Source: an uncultured Methanosarcinales archaeon (GTDB lineage: Archaea; Halobacteriota; Methanosarcinia; Methanotrichales; Methanotrichaceae). From it: a stretch of DNA of 64,000 bases. Shown here piece after piece: positions 51,054 through 62,794 of this stretch (position 1 is its first letter; each line of letters opens with the position of its first letter). The notes under the pieces were generated by a model. The model was not told where the DNA came from. It saw only the letters and a list, made by a program, of their open reading frames with translations, and made no database searches. A program made the position numbers and the translations under genes. Location of the stretch: the NCBI GenBank assembly GCA_903871465.1, contig CAIQHB010000046.1, positions 1-64,000 on the forward strand, read 5' to 3'.

Positions 51054-53447
51054 CTAGGTGATCCTCGCTACCGCCGCGACCTCGTCGCCCGGTTTCACAT
51101 TCATTATGCGCACGCCCTGCGTGGACCGACCTTGCACCCTAACTTCGTTGGTTGGGATGCGTATCACTACTCCATCCTTGGTCGTAACCAGCAGCTCGTC
51201 CTCCTCGGATACGGTAGTGGTGCAGCAGACAAAGCCTTTCCTGGCATCGATATTCTTGACTCCCTTGCCGCCCCTTCTCTGCTGAGGATAATCCTCCAGC
51301 TCCGTCCTCTTGCCATATCCCTGGTTGGTGATGGTGAGGAGTGTGGAACTGGAGCCCGCCTGGATCACATCCATGCTGATCAGCTCGTCACCCATGTTAA
51401 GGCTGATAGCCTTCACGCCCATGGTGCCGCGATTCGAGGCGCGCACGTCAGTCTCCTTGAACCGGATGGCCTTGCCGAACTTCGTGGCCACCAGCAGCTC
51501 CTTTCCGCCATCGGTAAGCTTTGCCGAGATCAGGCTGTCGCCCTTCAGGTTTATAGCCTTGATGCCGCCCTTGCGGGGATTGCTGAATGCCTGCAAAGGC
51601 ATCTTCACAATGCTTCCGCTCTTGGTTACAAGGACAATGAACCCGGCCTCAAAGCTCTTCACAGGTATCGCTCCCGTCATTCTCTCATCCGGATCGAGCT
51701 GCAGGAGATTTACAATGGACTTCCCGCGCGTCACCCGCCCCAGAGACGGCACCTCATAGACCTTGAGCCAGTGGGCTTTGCCCTTGTCTGTGAAGAAGAG
51801 CAGATAATCCTTCGTTGATGCGGTAAAGACATCCGTAACGAATTCTTCGGTCTTGGTATCGGCGCCCATGACTCCCCGACCGCCGCGACGCTGCATGCGG
51901 TAGGCCGTGAGAGGCTGGCGTTTGATATATCCGGAGCTGGTGATGGTCACTGCCACCTCCTCATCCTGGATAAGATCCTCCCGGCTGACCTCGCCCTCCA
52001 CCTCGATGATCTGGGTGCGGCGCTCGTCCCCGTAAGTGTTGATGAGCTCAGTCAGCTCTTGTTTGATGATGCTCAGAATCTCCAGGTTGCTGGAGAGGAT
52101 CTGCCTCAGGCGGGCGATGAGCAACTCCAGCTCTGCCGCCTCGGAGACTATCTTCTCCTGCTCGAGACCCGTGAGGCGCTGCAGCCTCATTTCCAGAATG
52201 GCCTTGGACTGCTCCTCAGAGAATTGGAAGGCCTGCATCAGAGCATCCTTCGCCTCCGCGGGCGTTGCCGCCGCCTTGATTAACCTTATTACTTCATCTA
52301 TGTTCTTCAGAGCAATAAGCAGGCCGGCCAGGATATGAGCCCTCTTCTCTGCCGCATCCAGCTCAAACCTGGTGCGCCTCTCAATAACTATGGAGCGATA
52401 GTGGATGTACTGCTCCAGGGTCTCCTTCAAAGAGACGGCCTTCGGCAGACCGTCGATTAGAACCATGTTGTTGATGCCGTAGCTGGTCTGAAGCGCGGTG
52501 TGCTTATACAGTTGATTCAAGACCACGTGAACGTTGAAGCCGCTCTTGACCTCCACTACCATTCGAATGCCGTCCTTATCCGACTCGTCCCGCAGATCGG
52601 ATATTCCCTCGAGACGGCCGCCCTTGACCATCTCCGCCATATCCTCAATCAGCTTGGACTTGTTCACCTGATAGGGCAGCTCTGTGAATATGATCTTGGT
52701 GCTTCTCGTCCCTTCCTCTATCTCGGACTTGGACTGCAGCATAATGCTTCCCCGACCGGTCTGATAGGCGGCCTCAATCCCGGCCCTGCCCACGATAAAA
52801 GCTCCCGTGGGAAAGTCGGGCCCGGGCAGGTAATGCATCAATTCAGGAAGCGTCGCCTGCGGCTGGTCTATGAGGTAGATGATCGCTCCAGCCAGCTCAT
52901 TCAGATTGTGGGGCGGGATATTGGTCGCCATGCCCACGGCAATGCCTGTAGAACCGTTGAGGAGAAGATTAGGGAGCTTTCCCGGCAGCACCGTAGGCTC
53001 TTTCAGCGAGCCGTCGTAGTTGGGCACAAAGTCGACGGTGTTCTTCTCAATGTCCGCCAGCATCTCTTCTGCAATCTTGGAGAGACGAACTTCAGTGTAA
53101 CGCATGGCCGCAGCCGGGTCTCCGTCAATGGAACCGAAGTTGCCCTGGCCATCGATCAGAGGATAGCGCATAGAGAATGTTTGGGCCATTCTGACCATGG
53201 TCTCATAGATAGCAGAATCCCCGTGGGGATGGTACTTACCCATTACGTCTCCGACCACACGAGCGGACTTCTTATAGGGCTGATCATGAGTCATGCCCTG
53301 TTCATACATGGCGTAGAGAATGCGCCGATGAACGGGCTTCAGCCCATCCCTGACATCGGGCAAAGCTCTGCTTACGATCACACTCATGGCGTAATCGATG
53401 TAGGAGGACTTCATCTCCTCAGTGATGTTAACCAGTACTTCCGTCAA
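51054..53447 (-). CDS. gyrA: DNA gyrase subunit A
   Basis: 797 residues. Catalytic Tyr117 lies in [13 protein letters not shown]. The quinolone-site region is [18 protein letters not shown], with Ser78 and Glu82 at the positions of E. coli Ser83 and Asp87. The GyrA box QQRRGGKG in the C-terminal beta-pinwheel marks a true gyrase rather than topoisomerase IV. Gyrase introduces negative supercoils. It starts with TTG behind SD GAGGTG, 8 nt after the gyrB stop, so gyrBA is an operon. Gyrase in archaea was acquired from bacteria and is common in Methanosarcinales and relatives. Confidence 0.97.
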   Translation of the reverse strand: MTEVLVNITEEMKSSYIDYAMSVIVSRALPDVRDGLKPVHRRILYAMYEQGMTHDQPYKKSARVVGDVMGKYHPHGDSAIYETMVRMAQTFSMRYPLIDGQGNFGSIDGDPAAAMRYTEVRLSKIAEEMLADIEKNTVDFVPNYDGSLKEPTVLPGKLPNLLLNGSTGIAVGMATNIPPHNLNELAGAIIYLIDQPQATLPELMHYLPGPDFPTGAFIVGRAGIEAAYQTGRGSIMLQSKSEIEEGTRSTKIIFTELPYQVNKSKLIEDMAEMVKGGRLEGISDLRDESDKDGIRMVVEVKSGFNVHVVLNQLYKHTALQTSYGINNMVLIDGLPKAVSLKETLEQYIHYRSIVIERRTRFELDAAEKRAHILAGLLIALKNIDEVIRLIKAAATPAEAKDALMQAFQFSEEQSKAILEMRLQRLTGLEQEKIVSEAAELELLIARLRQILSSNLEILSIIKQELTELINTYGDERRTQIIEVEGEVSREDLIQDEEVAVTITSSGYIKRQPLTAYRMQRRGGRGVMGADTKTEEFVTDVFTASTKDYLLFFTDKGKAHWLKVYEVPSLGRVTRGKSIVNLLQLDPDERMTGAIPVKSFEAGFIVLVTKSGSIVKMPLQAFSNPRKGGIKAINLKGDSLISAKLTDGGKELLVATKFGKAIRFKETDVRASNRGTMGVKAISLNMGDELISMDVIQAGSSSTLLTITNQGYGKRTELEDYPQQRRGGKGVKNIDARKGFVCCTTTVSEEDELLVTTKDGVVIRIPTNEVRVQGRSTQGVRIMNVKPGDEVAAVARIT

Positions 53448-53455
53448 AAGCCACC

Positions 53456-55354
<1,899 letters not shown>

Positions 55355-55489
55355 TTAAGCCTCCTGAATAATTAGGACTGTAATGAAATAACCTGAGCGG
55401 ATATAAGCTTTTCCCCCAAATATAACTTAGATTTTATGTAACGAATGAAATTCTGAAAAAATAAGGCAAAGTATCCCATGCGATTGGAA

Positions 55490-55561
55490 AGCCAAGGTCC
55501 GGATTCGAACCGGAGTGGTAATGCTCTGCAGGCATTTGCGTAGCCGCTCCGCCACCTTGGC
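55490..55561 (-). tRNA. tRNA-Cys (GCA)
   Basis: The minus strand folds as a standard tRNA. The acceptor is GCCAAGG/CCTTGGC; the D arm GCG/CGC has a long loop; the anticodon arm AATGC/GCATT has loop CTGCAGA, giving anticodon GCA; the T arm is TCCGG/CCGGA with loop TTCGAAT. The discriminator is U73, as expected for cysteine. CCA is not encoded. It is an isolated tRNA upstream of gyrB, with no intron. Confidence 0.95.
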
Positions 55562-55888
55562 ATTGGTAAAGGCGTCCGACAATTGTGTCGATCTGCCTTA
55601 AACCTTTATCGGTTAGAGGCATCCTTTGCGCCGAATCTTGCTGAGATGTCATCCCCTATAAAGATTGCCTTCGAGGCAAAGACAATATTGGGAAAAATTG
55701 AGCGTCCCGGCCAAATGATGCCGCATTCCTCCGGAGATCTTGCGCCAAATACGGTCAGGGCATAGCGTGATAAAGAACAAAGGCCACTGGTAGGAGTCAG
55801 CCCGCATGCTAAAAAGATACCCAGGTCCTGCAAGGGGACGGTGTCAACATTCCAGCGCGCGTTCGCCCGGGTCCTTCCTAATATGCCC
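55562..55888. other. 327-bp intergenic region
   Basis: The left part is the leader and promoter of tRNA-Cys on the minus strand (AT-rich motif about 55597-55607). Short frames on both strands (for example 55583-55765 plus and 55606-55833 minus) have no SD and no recognisable domain. Nothing else is seen. Confidence 0.45.
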
Positions 55889-56302
55889 TTATTGTGTGCT
55901 ATTCAGGGAAGCGTTAATGGAAGTGCTAATGGGAATTCTAGCGGCGGTATTAACGAGTCCTACTTTTGCCGTTTTCTTGGAAATATTGCTGTAACCTGCA
56001 CTCGGGTCAGCTTTCCTAAAATCATTGATGCTTGTAGTGTACAAACTTGATCCCAATATGCCTCCGGCTTCCTTACTGAATGCGGCATTCTGAAATATCA
56101 CAGGGTTTACGCCATTGAGGTCTAATGCCTGCGGGTTGCCCCAAACGTAATTGGGATCCATTGGATTGATTATGACGGCAGTTGAAGGTTGCCCGGCTGC
56201 TTCACGATTGCCGCTTATGGCTTCTGACGGCAATTGCGCAACTATAGGTGCTACCAAAGCTATCAAGATAGCTCCAATTAGTATATTAAGAATTTTTTTC
56301 AT
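55889..56302 (-). CDS. Small secreted protein of unknown function
   Basis: About 137 residues from ATG 56302, which has GGAGGCG just upstream; an in-frame start at 56323 would precede the signal peptide needlessly. The signal peptide is MKKILNILIGAILIALVAPI. The mature part (PNYVWGNPQALDLNGVNPVI; SKEAGGILGSSLYTTSINDF) is Asn, Ser and Ala rich with no recognised domain. There is no anchor, so it is probably exported. It resembles in style other small exported proteins in this window. Confidence 0.65.
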   Translation of the reverse strand: MKKILNILIGAILIALVAPIVAQLPSEAISGNREAAGQPSTAVIINPMDPNYVWGNPQALDLNGVNPVIFQNAAFSKEAGGILGSSLYTTSINDFRKADPSAGYSNISKKTAKVGLVNTAARIPISTSINASLNSTQ

Positions 56303-56610
56303 GTAACGCCTCCATGATTGCATCTCGGTTCTCTTTCATTTGATTTTTCGACAAGGTATGGCCGAAGCCCAATATCTAATGCGTCTCTCCGATCCGAATG
56401 CGATTTCAATTCACGGCAGATGACGATTTAAACTTGGACAATTATAAACCTTGTGGTTATTTTCCATGACGTACTTAATTATGATTCTAATTTCCATTTC
56501 ATCAATTTAAGACCCCAGGGATCTGCTTTTTCCCTTACATACCCACCACCTCCCCGCCCCCCCCAAGGAACATTTTATATGGTTTGCAGATCACTTGAGA
56601 GCGAAGCATT
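56303..56610. other. 308-bp divergent promoter region between the secreted protein and srp54
   Basis: AT-rich on the left for the minus-strand gene. On the right a C-rich tract (about 56551-56564) is followed by the srp54 TATA box. No ORF or RNA gene is recognised. Confidence 0.5.
56573..56580 (+). promoter_or_regulatory. TATA box of srp54
   Basis: TTTTATAT centred about 34 nt before ATG 56611, giving a very short leader of about 5-10 nt. Confidence 0.55.
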
Positions 56611-57954
56611 ATGGTCCTCGAAAACTTAGGCGGATCGCTGCGCAATGCTCTGAAGAAGATAGCGTCGGCGAATAAGATAGACAAGGCTCTGGTAGACGAT
56701 GCCGTGCGAGAGATTCAGCGTGCACTCCTGCAGGCAGATGTGAATGTGAAGCTGGTAATGCAGCTCTCCAATACCATCAAAGAACGAGCTCTAAATGAGA
56801 AGCCTGCTGCAGGCATGAACCCGCGCGAGCACGTCATCAACATCGTCTATCAGGAGTTGATCAACCTGGTAGGCCGCGGTGCGGATATACCCCTCAAGAA
56901 GCAGAACATAATGCTCGTGGGTCTGCAGGGATCAGGAAAAACAACGACGGCAGCAAAGCTGGCCACCTTCTTCCAGAGAAAGGGGCTACGTACGGCCGTC
57001 ATCTGCGCCGACACCTTTCGCGCCGGAGCCTTTGACCAGCTTAAGGCGCTGTGCGAGAAGCAGGGCATTTTCTTTTACGGCGAAAGGGGCAACCTCGATG
57101 CCGCTGCTGTGGCCAGGAACGGCCTTGAAGCCACCAAAAAGTATGATGTGAGAATTGTCGATACCGCGGGACGCCACGCCCTGGAGGGCGACCTGATCCA
57201 GGAGATGAAAGACATCCATAGCGTCGTCAATGCCGAGCAGAAGCTCCTGGTGATGGATGCGGCATTAGGCCAGCAGGCCAGCGAACAGGCCAAGGCATTC
57301 AACGAGGCAATTTCGATCACAGGCGTCATCATCACCAAACTGGACGGCACTGCCAAGGGCGGCGGAGCACTCTCTGCAGTAGCCGAGACCAAGACCTCTG
57401 TAGCCTTCATCGGCATGGGCGAGACGCCTTCCGACTTAGAGAAGTTCGAGGCGGACCGATTCATCTCCCGCATGCTTGGCATGGGGGATATCAAAACACT
57501 TATCGAGAGAGCCCAGGAGGTCCAGGCGGACCAGAACGTGGACGTTGATTCCCTCATGCGAGGCAAGTTCACCCTCCGGGATATGTATCAGCAGATGGAG
57601 GCCATGAACAAGCTAGGTCCCTTAAAACAGATCATGCAGATGCTGCCTATGGGAGGCCTGGGTTTTGAGCTATCCGATAAAGAATATCAGATGACAAAAG
57701 ACCGTCTGGACAAATATCGAGTAGTCATGGATTCCATGACTGCCGTGGAGCTGGAGGATCCGAAGGTCATAACAGCATCGCGCATCAAGCGCATATCCCG
57801 GGGCAGCGGTGCCTCACCGGATCTCGTTCGGGAGCTTCTCAAGTCCCATCTGGCCATGCAAAAAGCAATCAAAGGCATGAGAGGCGGCATGGGCAAGATG
57901 AACATGAAACGCATCATGAAGAGGTTCAGCCCGGGGAAGCAAGACGTGAGTTGA
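56611..57954 (+). CDS. srp54: Signal recognition particle 54 kDa protein
   Basis: 447 residues. The N domain (about 1-85) is followed by the GTPase domain with [19 protein letters not shown], the [12 protein letters not shown] box, [13 protein letters not shown] and [16 protein letters not shown]. The Met-rich M domain (about 300-447, [10 protein letters not shown], then [15 protein letters not shown]) binds the signal peptide and SRP RNA. It targets ribosomes to the Sec translocon through FtsY. It stands alone; a perfect GCCGATGC/GCATCGGC hairpin follows the stop. Confidence 0.97.
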   Translation: MVLENLGGSLRNALKKIASANKIDKALVDDAVREIQRALLQADVNVKLVMQLSNTIKERALNEKPAAGMNPREHVINIVYQELINLVGRGADIPLKKQNIMLVGLQGSGKTTTAAKLATFFQRKGLRTAVICADTFRAGAFDQLKALCEKQGIFFYGERGNLDAAAVARNGLEATKKYDVRIVDTAGRHALEGDLIQEMKDIHSVVNAEQKLLVMDAALGQQASEQAKAFNEAISITGVIITKLDGTAKGGGALSAVAETKTSVAFIGMGETPSDLEKFEADRFISRMLGMGDIKTLIERAQEVQADQNVDVDSLMRGKFTLRDMYQQMEAMNKLGPLKQIMQMLPMGGLGFELSDKEYQMTKDRLDKYRVVMDSMTAVELEDPKVITASRIKRISRGSGASPDLVRELLKSHLAMQKAIKGMRGGMGKMNMKRIMKRFSPGKQDVS

Positions 57955-57959
57955 TGATT

Positions 57960-57980
57960 GCCGATGCAAAAAGCATCGGC
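57960..57980 (+). terminator. Hairpin after srp54
   Basis: GCCGATGC-AAAAA-GCATCGGC, a perfect 8-bp stem starting 5 nt after the stop codon. It is followed only by a short T-run (GATTTCC), so it may act as a 3'-end stabiliser rather than a classical terminator. Confidence 0.5.
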
Positions 57981-58047
57981 ACTCGATTTCCAAATTTATA
58001 GGCAGATCGGATATCGATTATTATTCCCTATTTTCTCAGTGGAGGCT

Positions 58048-58635
58048 TCAGATCACCCACTTGCCCTTCGCCAATCCCGTGAGACTCACTCCATTTGACA
58101 GAGACTCGCTGAAATCCCCCATTACCGTGCTGCCTTCACTGGCCAGATTGAATTTGTAGAGCTCGCCCCCGCTGGCAGTTACGTCGAGAGACAGCTTGTT
58201 TCCCTGAAGCGTTCCTACTGCCACCACAGGCTCCGTTCCATTAATCTCGGTCATATTTCCCCGGCCCGACATGCCTTCCCGGGTCTTTGATAGAGCGAGA
58301 TGGATATTGCTCTTGTCTTCTAAATCCAGGCTCAGCCTGCTCTCTGCCGAGGCCTTTACATCCGGGACAACAACGGAGTTCGGGACAGCGATGGAGCTGG
58401 TAGGAACATTTTCTCGCGCGAACTCATCATAGCCTTCCATGTTGACGTCCACAGCCTGGTCGCCCAGAAAATTGTATGAGGCACCACCCAACGAGCAGGC
58501 GCATGTGGCCGCCGCATGAGAGCCTGCGGCAAGCATTAGAATCAATATCGCGATCAGAGCTTTCGTCTTAGATTCCCCGGCAGCAGTTTCAGCTCGATTC
58601 AGCATTAATCTTTTTCCTTCAGACTTCAAGCTCAT
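58048..58635 (-). CDS. Secreted protein, second of a homologous pair
   Basis: 195 residues. A hydrophobic signal segment (ALIAILILMLAAGSHAAATC) begins at about residue 27, so the true export start may be one of the inner Met codons. The mature part contains LSLDLEDKSNIHLALS, VAVGTLQGNKLSLDVTASGG and FNLASEGSTVMGDFSESLSN. This layout mirrors the upstream protein (58635-59324), so the two are diverged paralogues. The start overlaps the upstream stop (TGATG), so they are co-expressed. The function is unknown. Confidence 0.68.
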   Translation of the reverse strand: MSLKSEGKRLMLNRAETAAGESKTKALIAILILMLAAGSHAAATCACSLGGASYNFLGDQAVDVNMEGYDEFARENVPTSSIAVPNSVVVPDVKASAESRLSLDLEDKSNIHLALSKTREGMSGRGNMTEINGTEPVVAVGTLQGNKLSLDVTASGGELYKFNLASEGSTVMGDFSESLSNGVSLTGLAKGKWVI

Positions 58636-59324
58636 CAGTAGCTTGTAGTGGTCTGGGTTCCTTCCGAAGTGGATGTGACGCTCTGGCCATTGCTGCTCTT
58701 GTAGACGCTCTCACTTTTTATGAGATGATTCGATGAATCCAACCCGTTTTGGGTTTCCGTGGCCCTTCCCAGCAATGCGCCGGAGGTCGCACTCGGACTG
58801 ATGCTTTTACCAAGCTCAGTTGGTCGATTCTGTCGGGATGAGAGAGCCATGCTTCCGGTAACCGTTCCCGATTCGTGAATCAGACTGCTGGAAAGCGAGT
58901 CGAACTTGCCGGCAAGAGCGGTTCCGGATGCAGAGAGCTCCAGCCTGAAGACCTCCGGTTTATCGACCGAGGAGACGAATATGGTCGGCCTATCCCCGGC
59001 AACAGACCCTGCCACAGTCACTGCCCTGTTGGCGCCATCGGCAAGCATTTGCCCCGATCCCATAACCAGATCACTTTCCTGAAATATCTGCAGGTCAAGA
59101 TGCCTGATCTCTGAACTCTTCAGATCAACCGACCAGCTTCCAGTCAGGTTTAGCTGAGTCGAGAGTGCACCTACGCTCTCGGAAGAGATTGTCCCCTTGC
59201 CCACGGTCAAAGGAGACAAGATTCCCGTTCCCGTGGTCACAGTGCCCATGTACCCCTGTGAAGATGCATTTGCAATCAGACTGATGAATAATATTAATGC
59301 TATCAGAATTTTGTTAGATGCCAT
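58635..59324 (-). CDS. Secreted protein, first of a homologous pair
   Basis: 229 residues. The signal peptide is MASNKILIALILFISLIANA. The core reads LTGSWSVDLKSSEIRHLDLQ, LVMGSGQMLADGANRAVTVA and FRLELSASGTALAGKFDSLS, a beta-rich domain of about 110 residues. The last 60 residues are Ser/Thr/Gln rich and disordered. The same core pattern appears in the downstream gene. No family name is recognised. The promoter should be in 59325-59500. Confidence 0.68.
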   Translation of the reverse strand: MASNKILIALILFISLIANASSQGYMGTVTTGTGILSPLTVGKGTISSESVGALSTQLNLTGSWSVDLKSSEIRHLDLQIFQESDLVMGSGQMLADGANRAVTVAGSVAGDRPTIFVSSVDKPEVFRLELSASGTALAGKFDSLSSSLIHESGTVTGSMALSSRQNRPTELGKSISPSATSGALLGRATETQNGLDSSNHLIKSESVYKSSNGQSVTSTSEGTQTTTSY

Positions 59325-59500
59325 ATTACTAACCCTCGGGTCCCAATTGGTTGATGCTATTAATAATGGTAATGGGTATGCCTTGCCGATCAGTCAAAAC
59401 GAGATCTCAAGAACAGAGAAAAAACTCGATGAAATGAAATATACAATAAAAAAAAATGCGCCCCGGGCATCTCCCGGGAGGGCACTCAGTTATGATCTCA

Positions 59501-59743
59501 TTAGGCTGAGGAGACCGGTTGAGGCTGGATGGTTTGCATAGCCTGATTGTTCTGGTAAGCTGGTGCCGTCCGCGTGGCAGGAACAGAGGGTGCCGTTGAT
59601 GATAGCAGGCTGCCAAAGGCGACTCCCGGTTGGGTTATTCCCGGAGCCGTGAAGACGTAATCCACATTCATGGAGCCAGGCGTTATGGTCAGGCTTAAGC
59701 GATAGAGGTTCTGGGTGCCCACAGGGGTCACGAATAAAGCCAA
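59501..59743 (-). CDS. Possible small protein downstream of cofC
   Basis: 80 residues from TTG 59743, with GGGAG about 6 nt upstream, 36 nt after the cofC stop and on the same strand. The first half looks like beta strands (FVTPVGTQNLYRLSLTITPG); the second is low complexity (PAYQNNQAMQTIQPQPVSSA). There is no signal peptide with this start. No family is recognised. It may be a real operon tail gene or the remains of a longer one. Confidence 0.35.
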   Translation of the reverse strand: MALFVTPVGTQNLYRLSLTITPGSMNVDYVFTAPGITQPGVAFGSLLSSTAPSVPATRTAPAYQNNQAMQTIQPQPVSSA

Positions 59744-59779
59744 GCGGTCTCCCAGGATGGTTCCTGTTGTTCAGAAGAA

Positions 59780-60442
59780 TCAAATCTCATATCCAGAGGA
59801 GCGACACAGACCTGCCCTCCCATTTTCAGATAGAGAAAATCCCATCCCCTCCAAAACCCTCTTAGATCTGCCCCGCCCGTGCAAGAGCACCTCCGCCAGA
59901 TCCTCCGGCTCGTCGATGTCGCATCCTGCCCGGAAGGACTCATAGACCGAAACTTCAAGGCCCGTTTGACGAGCAAATGCCAGATGCTTGGGAAAGCTCA
60001 GACCCTGGTAGCAGGTGCGAAACCTGGGGCTCCTGATGAGGATCATGTTGGTGCCGCCGCCTCGCCCCGGGCAGAGGACCACATCCCCGTCGCAATTGAG
60101 AATACCCGCGACATCCTTTTCAGTTAATAGGGCCAGATCCGCCATAACTATCAGAATGTCCGACGGCCACCCGTGGCGAGCAACCTCCGCGATCAGTGCA
60201 TTAAGGGCATCGTTCAAGTCCAGCTCTGACTCCTGGATCTCGACATCGCTGTCGATATCTGCGATATTCAGCCCCGGTCGGGAGAGGATCGTCGCCGGTC
60301 CTTGGCCCGAAACGACATCCAAGACATCCATTAGCATAGCAAATGACAAAAGCCGCCGCTCTTGGGGAGAGAGAACTGAAGCCAGCCTGCTCTTTGCCCC
60401 CTGATTCTTGAAAGGAATTACCATGTGAATTGGCTGTCCCAC
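59780..60442 (-). CDS. cofC: 2-phospho-L-lactate guanylyltransferase
   Basis: 220 residues of the CofC family. Motifs are VIPFKNQGAKSRLASVLSPQ with the nucleotide-binding Lys, ILIVMADLALLTEKDV, and CPGRGGGTNMILIRSP, then the late DIDEPEDLAEVLL. It activates 2-phospho-L-lactate with GTP to lactyl-2-diphospho-5'-guanosine, the precursor for the F420 side chain. cofE, a later step, lies 34 nt upstream in the same operon. cofD is not in the window. Confidence 0.93.
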   Translation of the reverse strand: MGQPIHMVIPFKNQGAKSRLASVLSPQERRLLSFAMLMDVLDVVSGQGPATILSRPGLNIADIDSDVEIQESELDLNDALNALIAEVARHGWPSDILIVMADLALLTEKDVAGILNCDGDVVLCPGRGGGTNMILIRSPRFRTCYQGLSFPKHLAFARQTGLEVSVYESFRAGCDIDEPEDLAEVLLHGRGRSKRVLEGMGFSLSENGRAGLCRSSGYEI

Positions 60443-60476
60443 GAGAGAGCAGCTATACCATGGCTCCGATAAAACC

Positions 60477-61217
60477 TTAACTCTTCAGCCGCGGCCGGAT
60501 GACATCCATCTCTTCAGCCATGAAGACGTTCCCGCCGGAGCCTGGATATTTCAAGCCCCGGAAAACGACTGCCGGAGTCCCGGCCCCGGCCTCGCCCATG
60601 AGCAGATTTGCAGCGGCCGCAATCTCGTCCACGATCGCTTCCAGGGTGATCTCCAGAACCTTGCCATGCATATCGCACTCTCCGCGCCAGTCCCGCAAAG
60701 CAGCAATGCCTGCCCAGCCCACTGCTATGCCCGCAACACCCGTTCGGAACGGCCGGCCGCAGGTATCGGTGATGATGACGGCGCAATCCCTTCCCAGGCT
60801 CGCGCGCAGCCGCTCGGCACTCCTGCAGGGGTTTTCCGGGAGTAGTAGTATCCGTTCGTCTCCTACGTTGGACTGGTCGATCCCCGCATTGACGCCGATG
60901 TGACCGAATCGGGTCACCACCAGCAGAAAAGGCCGGTCAAGCAAGACCTCCACGGATTCGTCCAGGACCGCCTGCACAAACCTGGGGTCTTTTCCAATAT
61001 GCTTCGCAATCTCGACTGCGCGCCCCCCGGGCTCGTAGCTCTCCAGATCTCGAAAACGGCCCTCAGACTTGGCAACTATAGTGCTTGCAAGGCAGAGCAC
61101 ATCTCCATCTTGAAACTCGAAAAGAGACTGGACCAATGAAGCTACATCATCGCCCTCTTTGATGACCGGCAGGCCTCGAATGAGGTAGCCTTGCATGGAC
61201 GCCTTTGGTTCGGACAT
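60477..61217 (-). CDS. cofE: Coenzyme F420-0:L-glutamate ligase
   Basis: 246 residues, normal length for archaeal CofE without the bacterial FbiB tail. Motifs are GDVLCLASTIVAKSEGRF, FGHIGVNAGIDQSNVGDE, CAVIITDTCGRPFRTGVAGI and LMGEAGAGTPAVVFRGL. It adds glutamates to F420-0 with GTP. It is followed by cofC and preceded, after 19 nt, by a 77-codon gene, in a run that begins with translation genes. Confidence 0.95.
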   Translation of the reverse strand: MSEPKASMQGYLIRGLPVIKEGDDVASLVQSLFEFQDGDVLCLASTIVAKSEGRFRDLESYEPGGRAVEIAKHIGKDPRFVQAVLDESVEVLLDRPFLLVVTRFGHIGVNAGIDQSNVGDERILLLPENPCRSAERLRASLGRDCAVIITDTCGRPFRTGVAGIAVGWAGIAALRDWRGECDMHGKVLEITLEAIVDEIAAAANLLMGEAGAGTPAVVFRGLKYPGSGGNVFMAEEMDVIRPRLKS

Positions 61218-61236
61218 CTATCGACTTTCAGATTTA

Positions 61237-61470
61237 CTACTGAAATCGCTCATCAAAAGGCAGCTTACTGAGACTATACAGCCTCGCCTGAACCAGAAGG
61301 TCCAGCAGATAGGAATAGTTTTCAGCGACGATAGCTGTTCGCTCGTCGCTGCTCTCTATCCAGGGAAGACCACGGTACCCTCTGGCAAACTCCAACCAAA
61401 AGGGGGGAGGAGAGAACTCAAGCTGATACTTGTGCTCCTCCGTGAAGGTGAGCGTGATCGTCTCTTCCAT
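61237..61470 (-). CDS. Small hypothetical protein between aIF2 beta and cofE
   Basis: 77 residues: TITLTFTEEHKYQLEFSPPP, FWLEFARGYRGLPWIESSDE and YSYLLDLLVQARLYSLSKLP. It looks like a compact alpha/beta protein with aromatic residues, but no family is recognised. It starts 1 nt after the aIF2 beta stop and ends 19 nt before cofE, so it is part of the operon. Its position is the main support. Confidence 0.7.
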   Translation of the reverse strand: MEETITLTFTEEHKYQLEFSPPPFWLEFARGYRGLPWIESSDERTAIVAENYSYLLDLLVQARLYSLSKLPFDERFQ

Positions 61471-61471
61471 T

Positions 61472-62101
61472 CTAAGCTACCTTTCCTTTTCGTTCCACAA
61501 CCTCGGCAAAGGCCAGAGTTCCGCTTATCTTCTTGATCTTGGCCTTGACGATCTCGCCTTTAACGGCGCTGGGTACGAAGATGAGGTATTTATCAACCTT
61601 GGCGATTCCGTCGCCTTTGTTGCCCACGGACTCGATGCGCAGCTCATAGGTCTCGCCTTCTTCAATGACATCCTTCTGCACCGCTGCCGTGGCCTTTCTC
61701 TTGCGCACAGGCCGGTGAGCCCCACAAGCATCGCACTTAAGCGTCAGCACACGATCGGTCTTTATGAGATGAGTATCGGGCAGCCTGCACTCTGTGCAGA
61801 CTACATACTCTTCAAAGTAGGACTCTATCTGGCGGGCGATGGCGGTCTCGCCAAACTTTCCCTGAAAGATCCCGCGCTGCCCCTCGATCTTGCCGGCGGT
61901 TCCCATCTCCTGGAGCAGATACTTCATGAGGTGTTCAGGATCGCGGTTCAGAGTATCCGCTATGGCCCCAAAGTTCTCCAGGACAGTGGTCTTGCCTTCG
62001 TAGAAGACCTTGACGGACGGTATAACGAACCGCTCCTTGGTCTCCCGAGTGGCCGGCATCTTCTTTATGGCCCGATCCAGGCCCGCTAAATAGTCATCCA
62101 T
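61472..62101 (-). CDS. Translation initiation factor aIF2 beta with C-terminal TRAM domain
   Basis: 209 residues. The aIF2 beta core covers 1-135 with [40 protein letters not shown] and the zinc ribbon [16 protein letters not shown] / [12 protein letters not shown]. Residues about 145-209 form a TRAM RNA-binding domain ([20 protein letters not shown], then [13 protein letters not shown]), closely similar to the one at the end of RlmE (8860-9054). The factor is part of the ternary complex that brings initiator tRNA to the ribosome. It lies 5 nt after the uL16 gene. Confidence 0.94.
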   Translation of the reverse strand: MDDYLAGLDRAIKKMPATRETKERFVIPSVKVFYEGKTTVLENFGAIADTLNRDPEHLMKYLLQEMGTAGKIEGQRGIFQGKFGETAIARQIESYFEEYVVCTECRLPDTHLIKTDRVLTLKCDACGAHRPVRKRKATAAVQKDVIEEGETYELRIESVGNKGDGIAKVDKYLIFVPSAVKGEIVKAKIKKISGTLAFAEVVERKGKVA

Positions 62102-62106
62102 CCAGA

Positions 62107-62622
62107 TTACCTTATCAGCTCTTGACCTGAATCCACAACGATCTGAATGGGTGTAGGCAATTTATGGCCTGCCCTCGTCAACGCCACCTTTGCATTGTTA
62201 AGGAATTGGGGGGTTACTCCAACGGTGAAGAGCTTCTGGCCGGCCTCGACCCTGGCCGCAGTTCCCACAGCCTTGCCGAAAGCCATTCTCATGCCGCTGG
62301 AGACACGGTCTGCACCGGCTCCCGTGGCCTGCTTATTCTCGCGTATTACGTGGTGAGGATAAGTCCTGAGCTTTAGGTGGAAGTTAGTCCTGCCCACCTC
62401 CTTCAGAAGGAAACGGTTGGCTGCTACCCTGGCCGCCTCAAGAGCGGTATGCCTGATCTGGCAGGGCTCCATGACAACCAGAGTGAGCTTAATGGGAAAA
62501 TCCTCCGTTAGATTCCCCATGTCATAGTGAACTACTTTGCTTCCCGGGACGCCGCCCATGTACTTTCTGCGCGTGTAGGGCCGTTCCCGCCTCCTATACA
62601 TACTTGCTGGCTTGCGTGTCAA
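62107..62622 (-). CDS. rpl10e: Large ribosomal subunit protein uL16 (L10e)
   Basis: About 171 residues from TTG 62622, with SD GGAGG about 8 nt upstream; this puts [20 protein letters not shown] at the start, as in other archaeal L10e. Further motifs are [40 protein letters not shown] and [20 protein letters not shown]. It is essential for the peptidyl-transferase region of the 50S subunit. It heads the run aIF2 beta, small ORF, cofE, cofC. Confidence 0.95.
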   Translation of the reverse strand: MTRKPASMYRRRERPYTRRKYMGGVPGSKVVHYDMGNLTEDFPIKLTLVVMEPCQIRHTALEAARVAANRFLLKEVGRTNFHLKLRTYPHHVIRENKQATGAGADRVSSGMRMAFGKAVGTAARVEAGQKLFTVGVTPQFLNNAKVALTRAGHKLPTPIQIVVDSGQELIR

Positions 62623-62794
62623 AACGAATTCCTCCGATAATCCTGAGATTGTGGCACTATTCACCTTGCTTATAAGGTTTGGCCTTTATACTTCATTCCG
62701 GCCCATGCCTTATAAGCTTCGCTATGATACCTGCCCATTATTCTTCATTTATTCTCTATTCAACGGGCTGAGCTTGCATACTATAGCTTGCAGG

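Noticed and set aside
51132-51818. 228-codon plus-strand frame opposite gyrA
   Set aside because: Antisense to the GyrA C-terminal domain; no domain recognised.
55583-55833. Overlapping short frames on both strands near tRNA-Cys
   Set aside because: No SD, no recognisable domain, overlap the tRNA promoter region.
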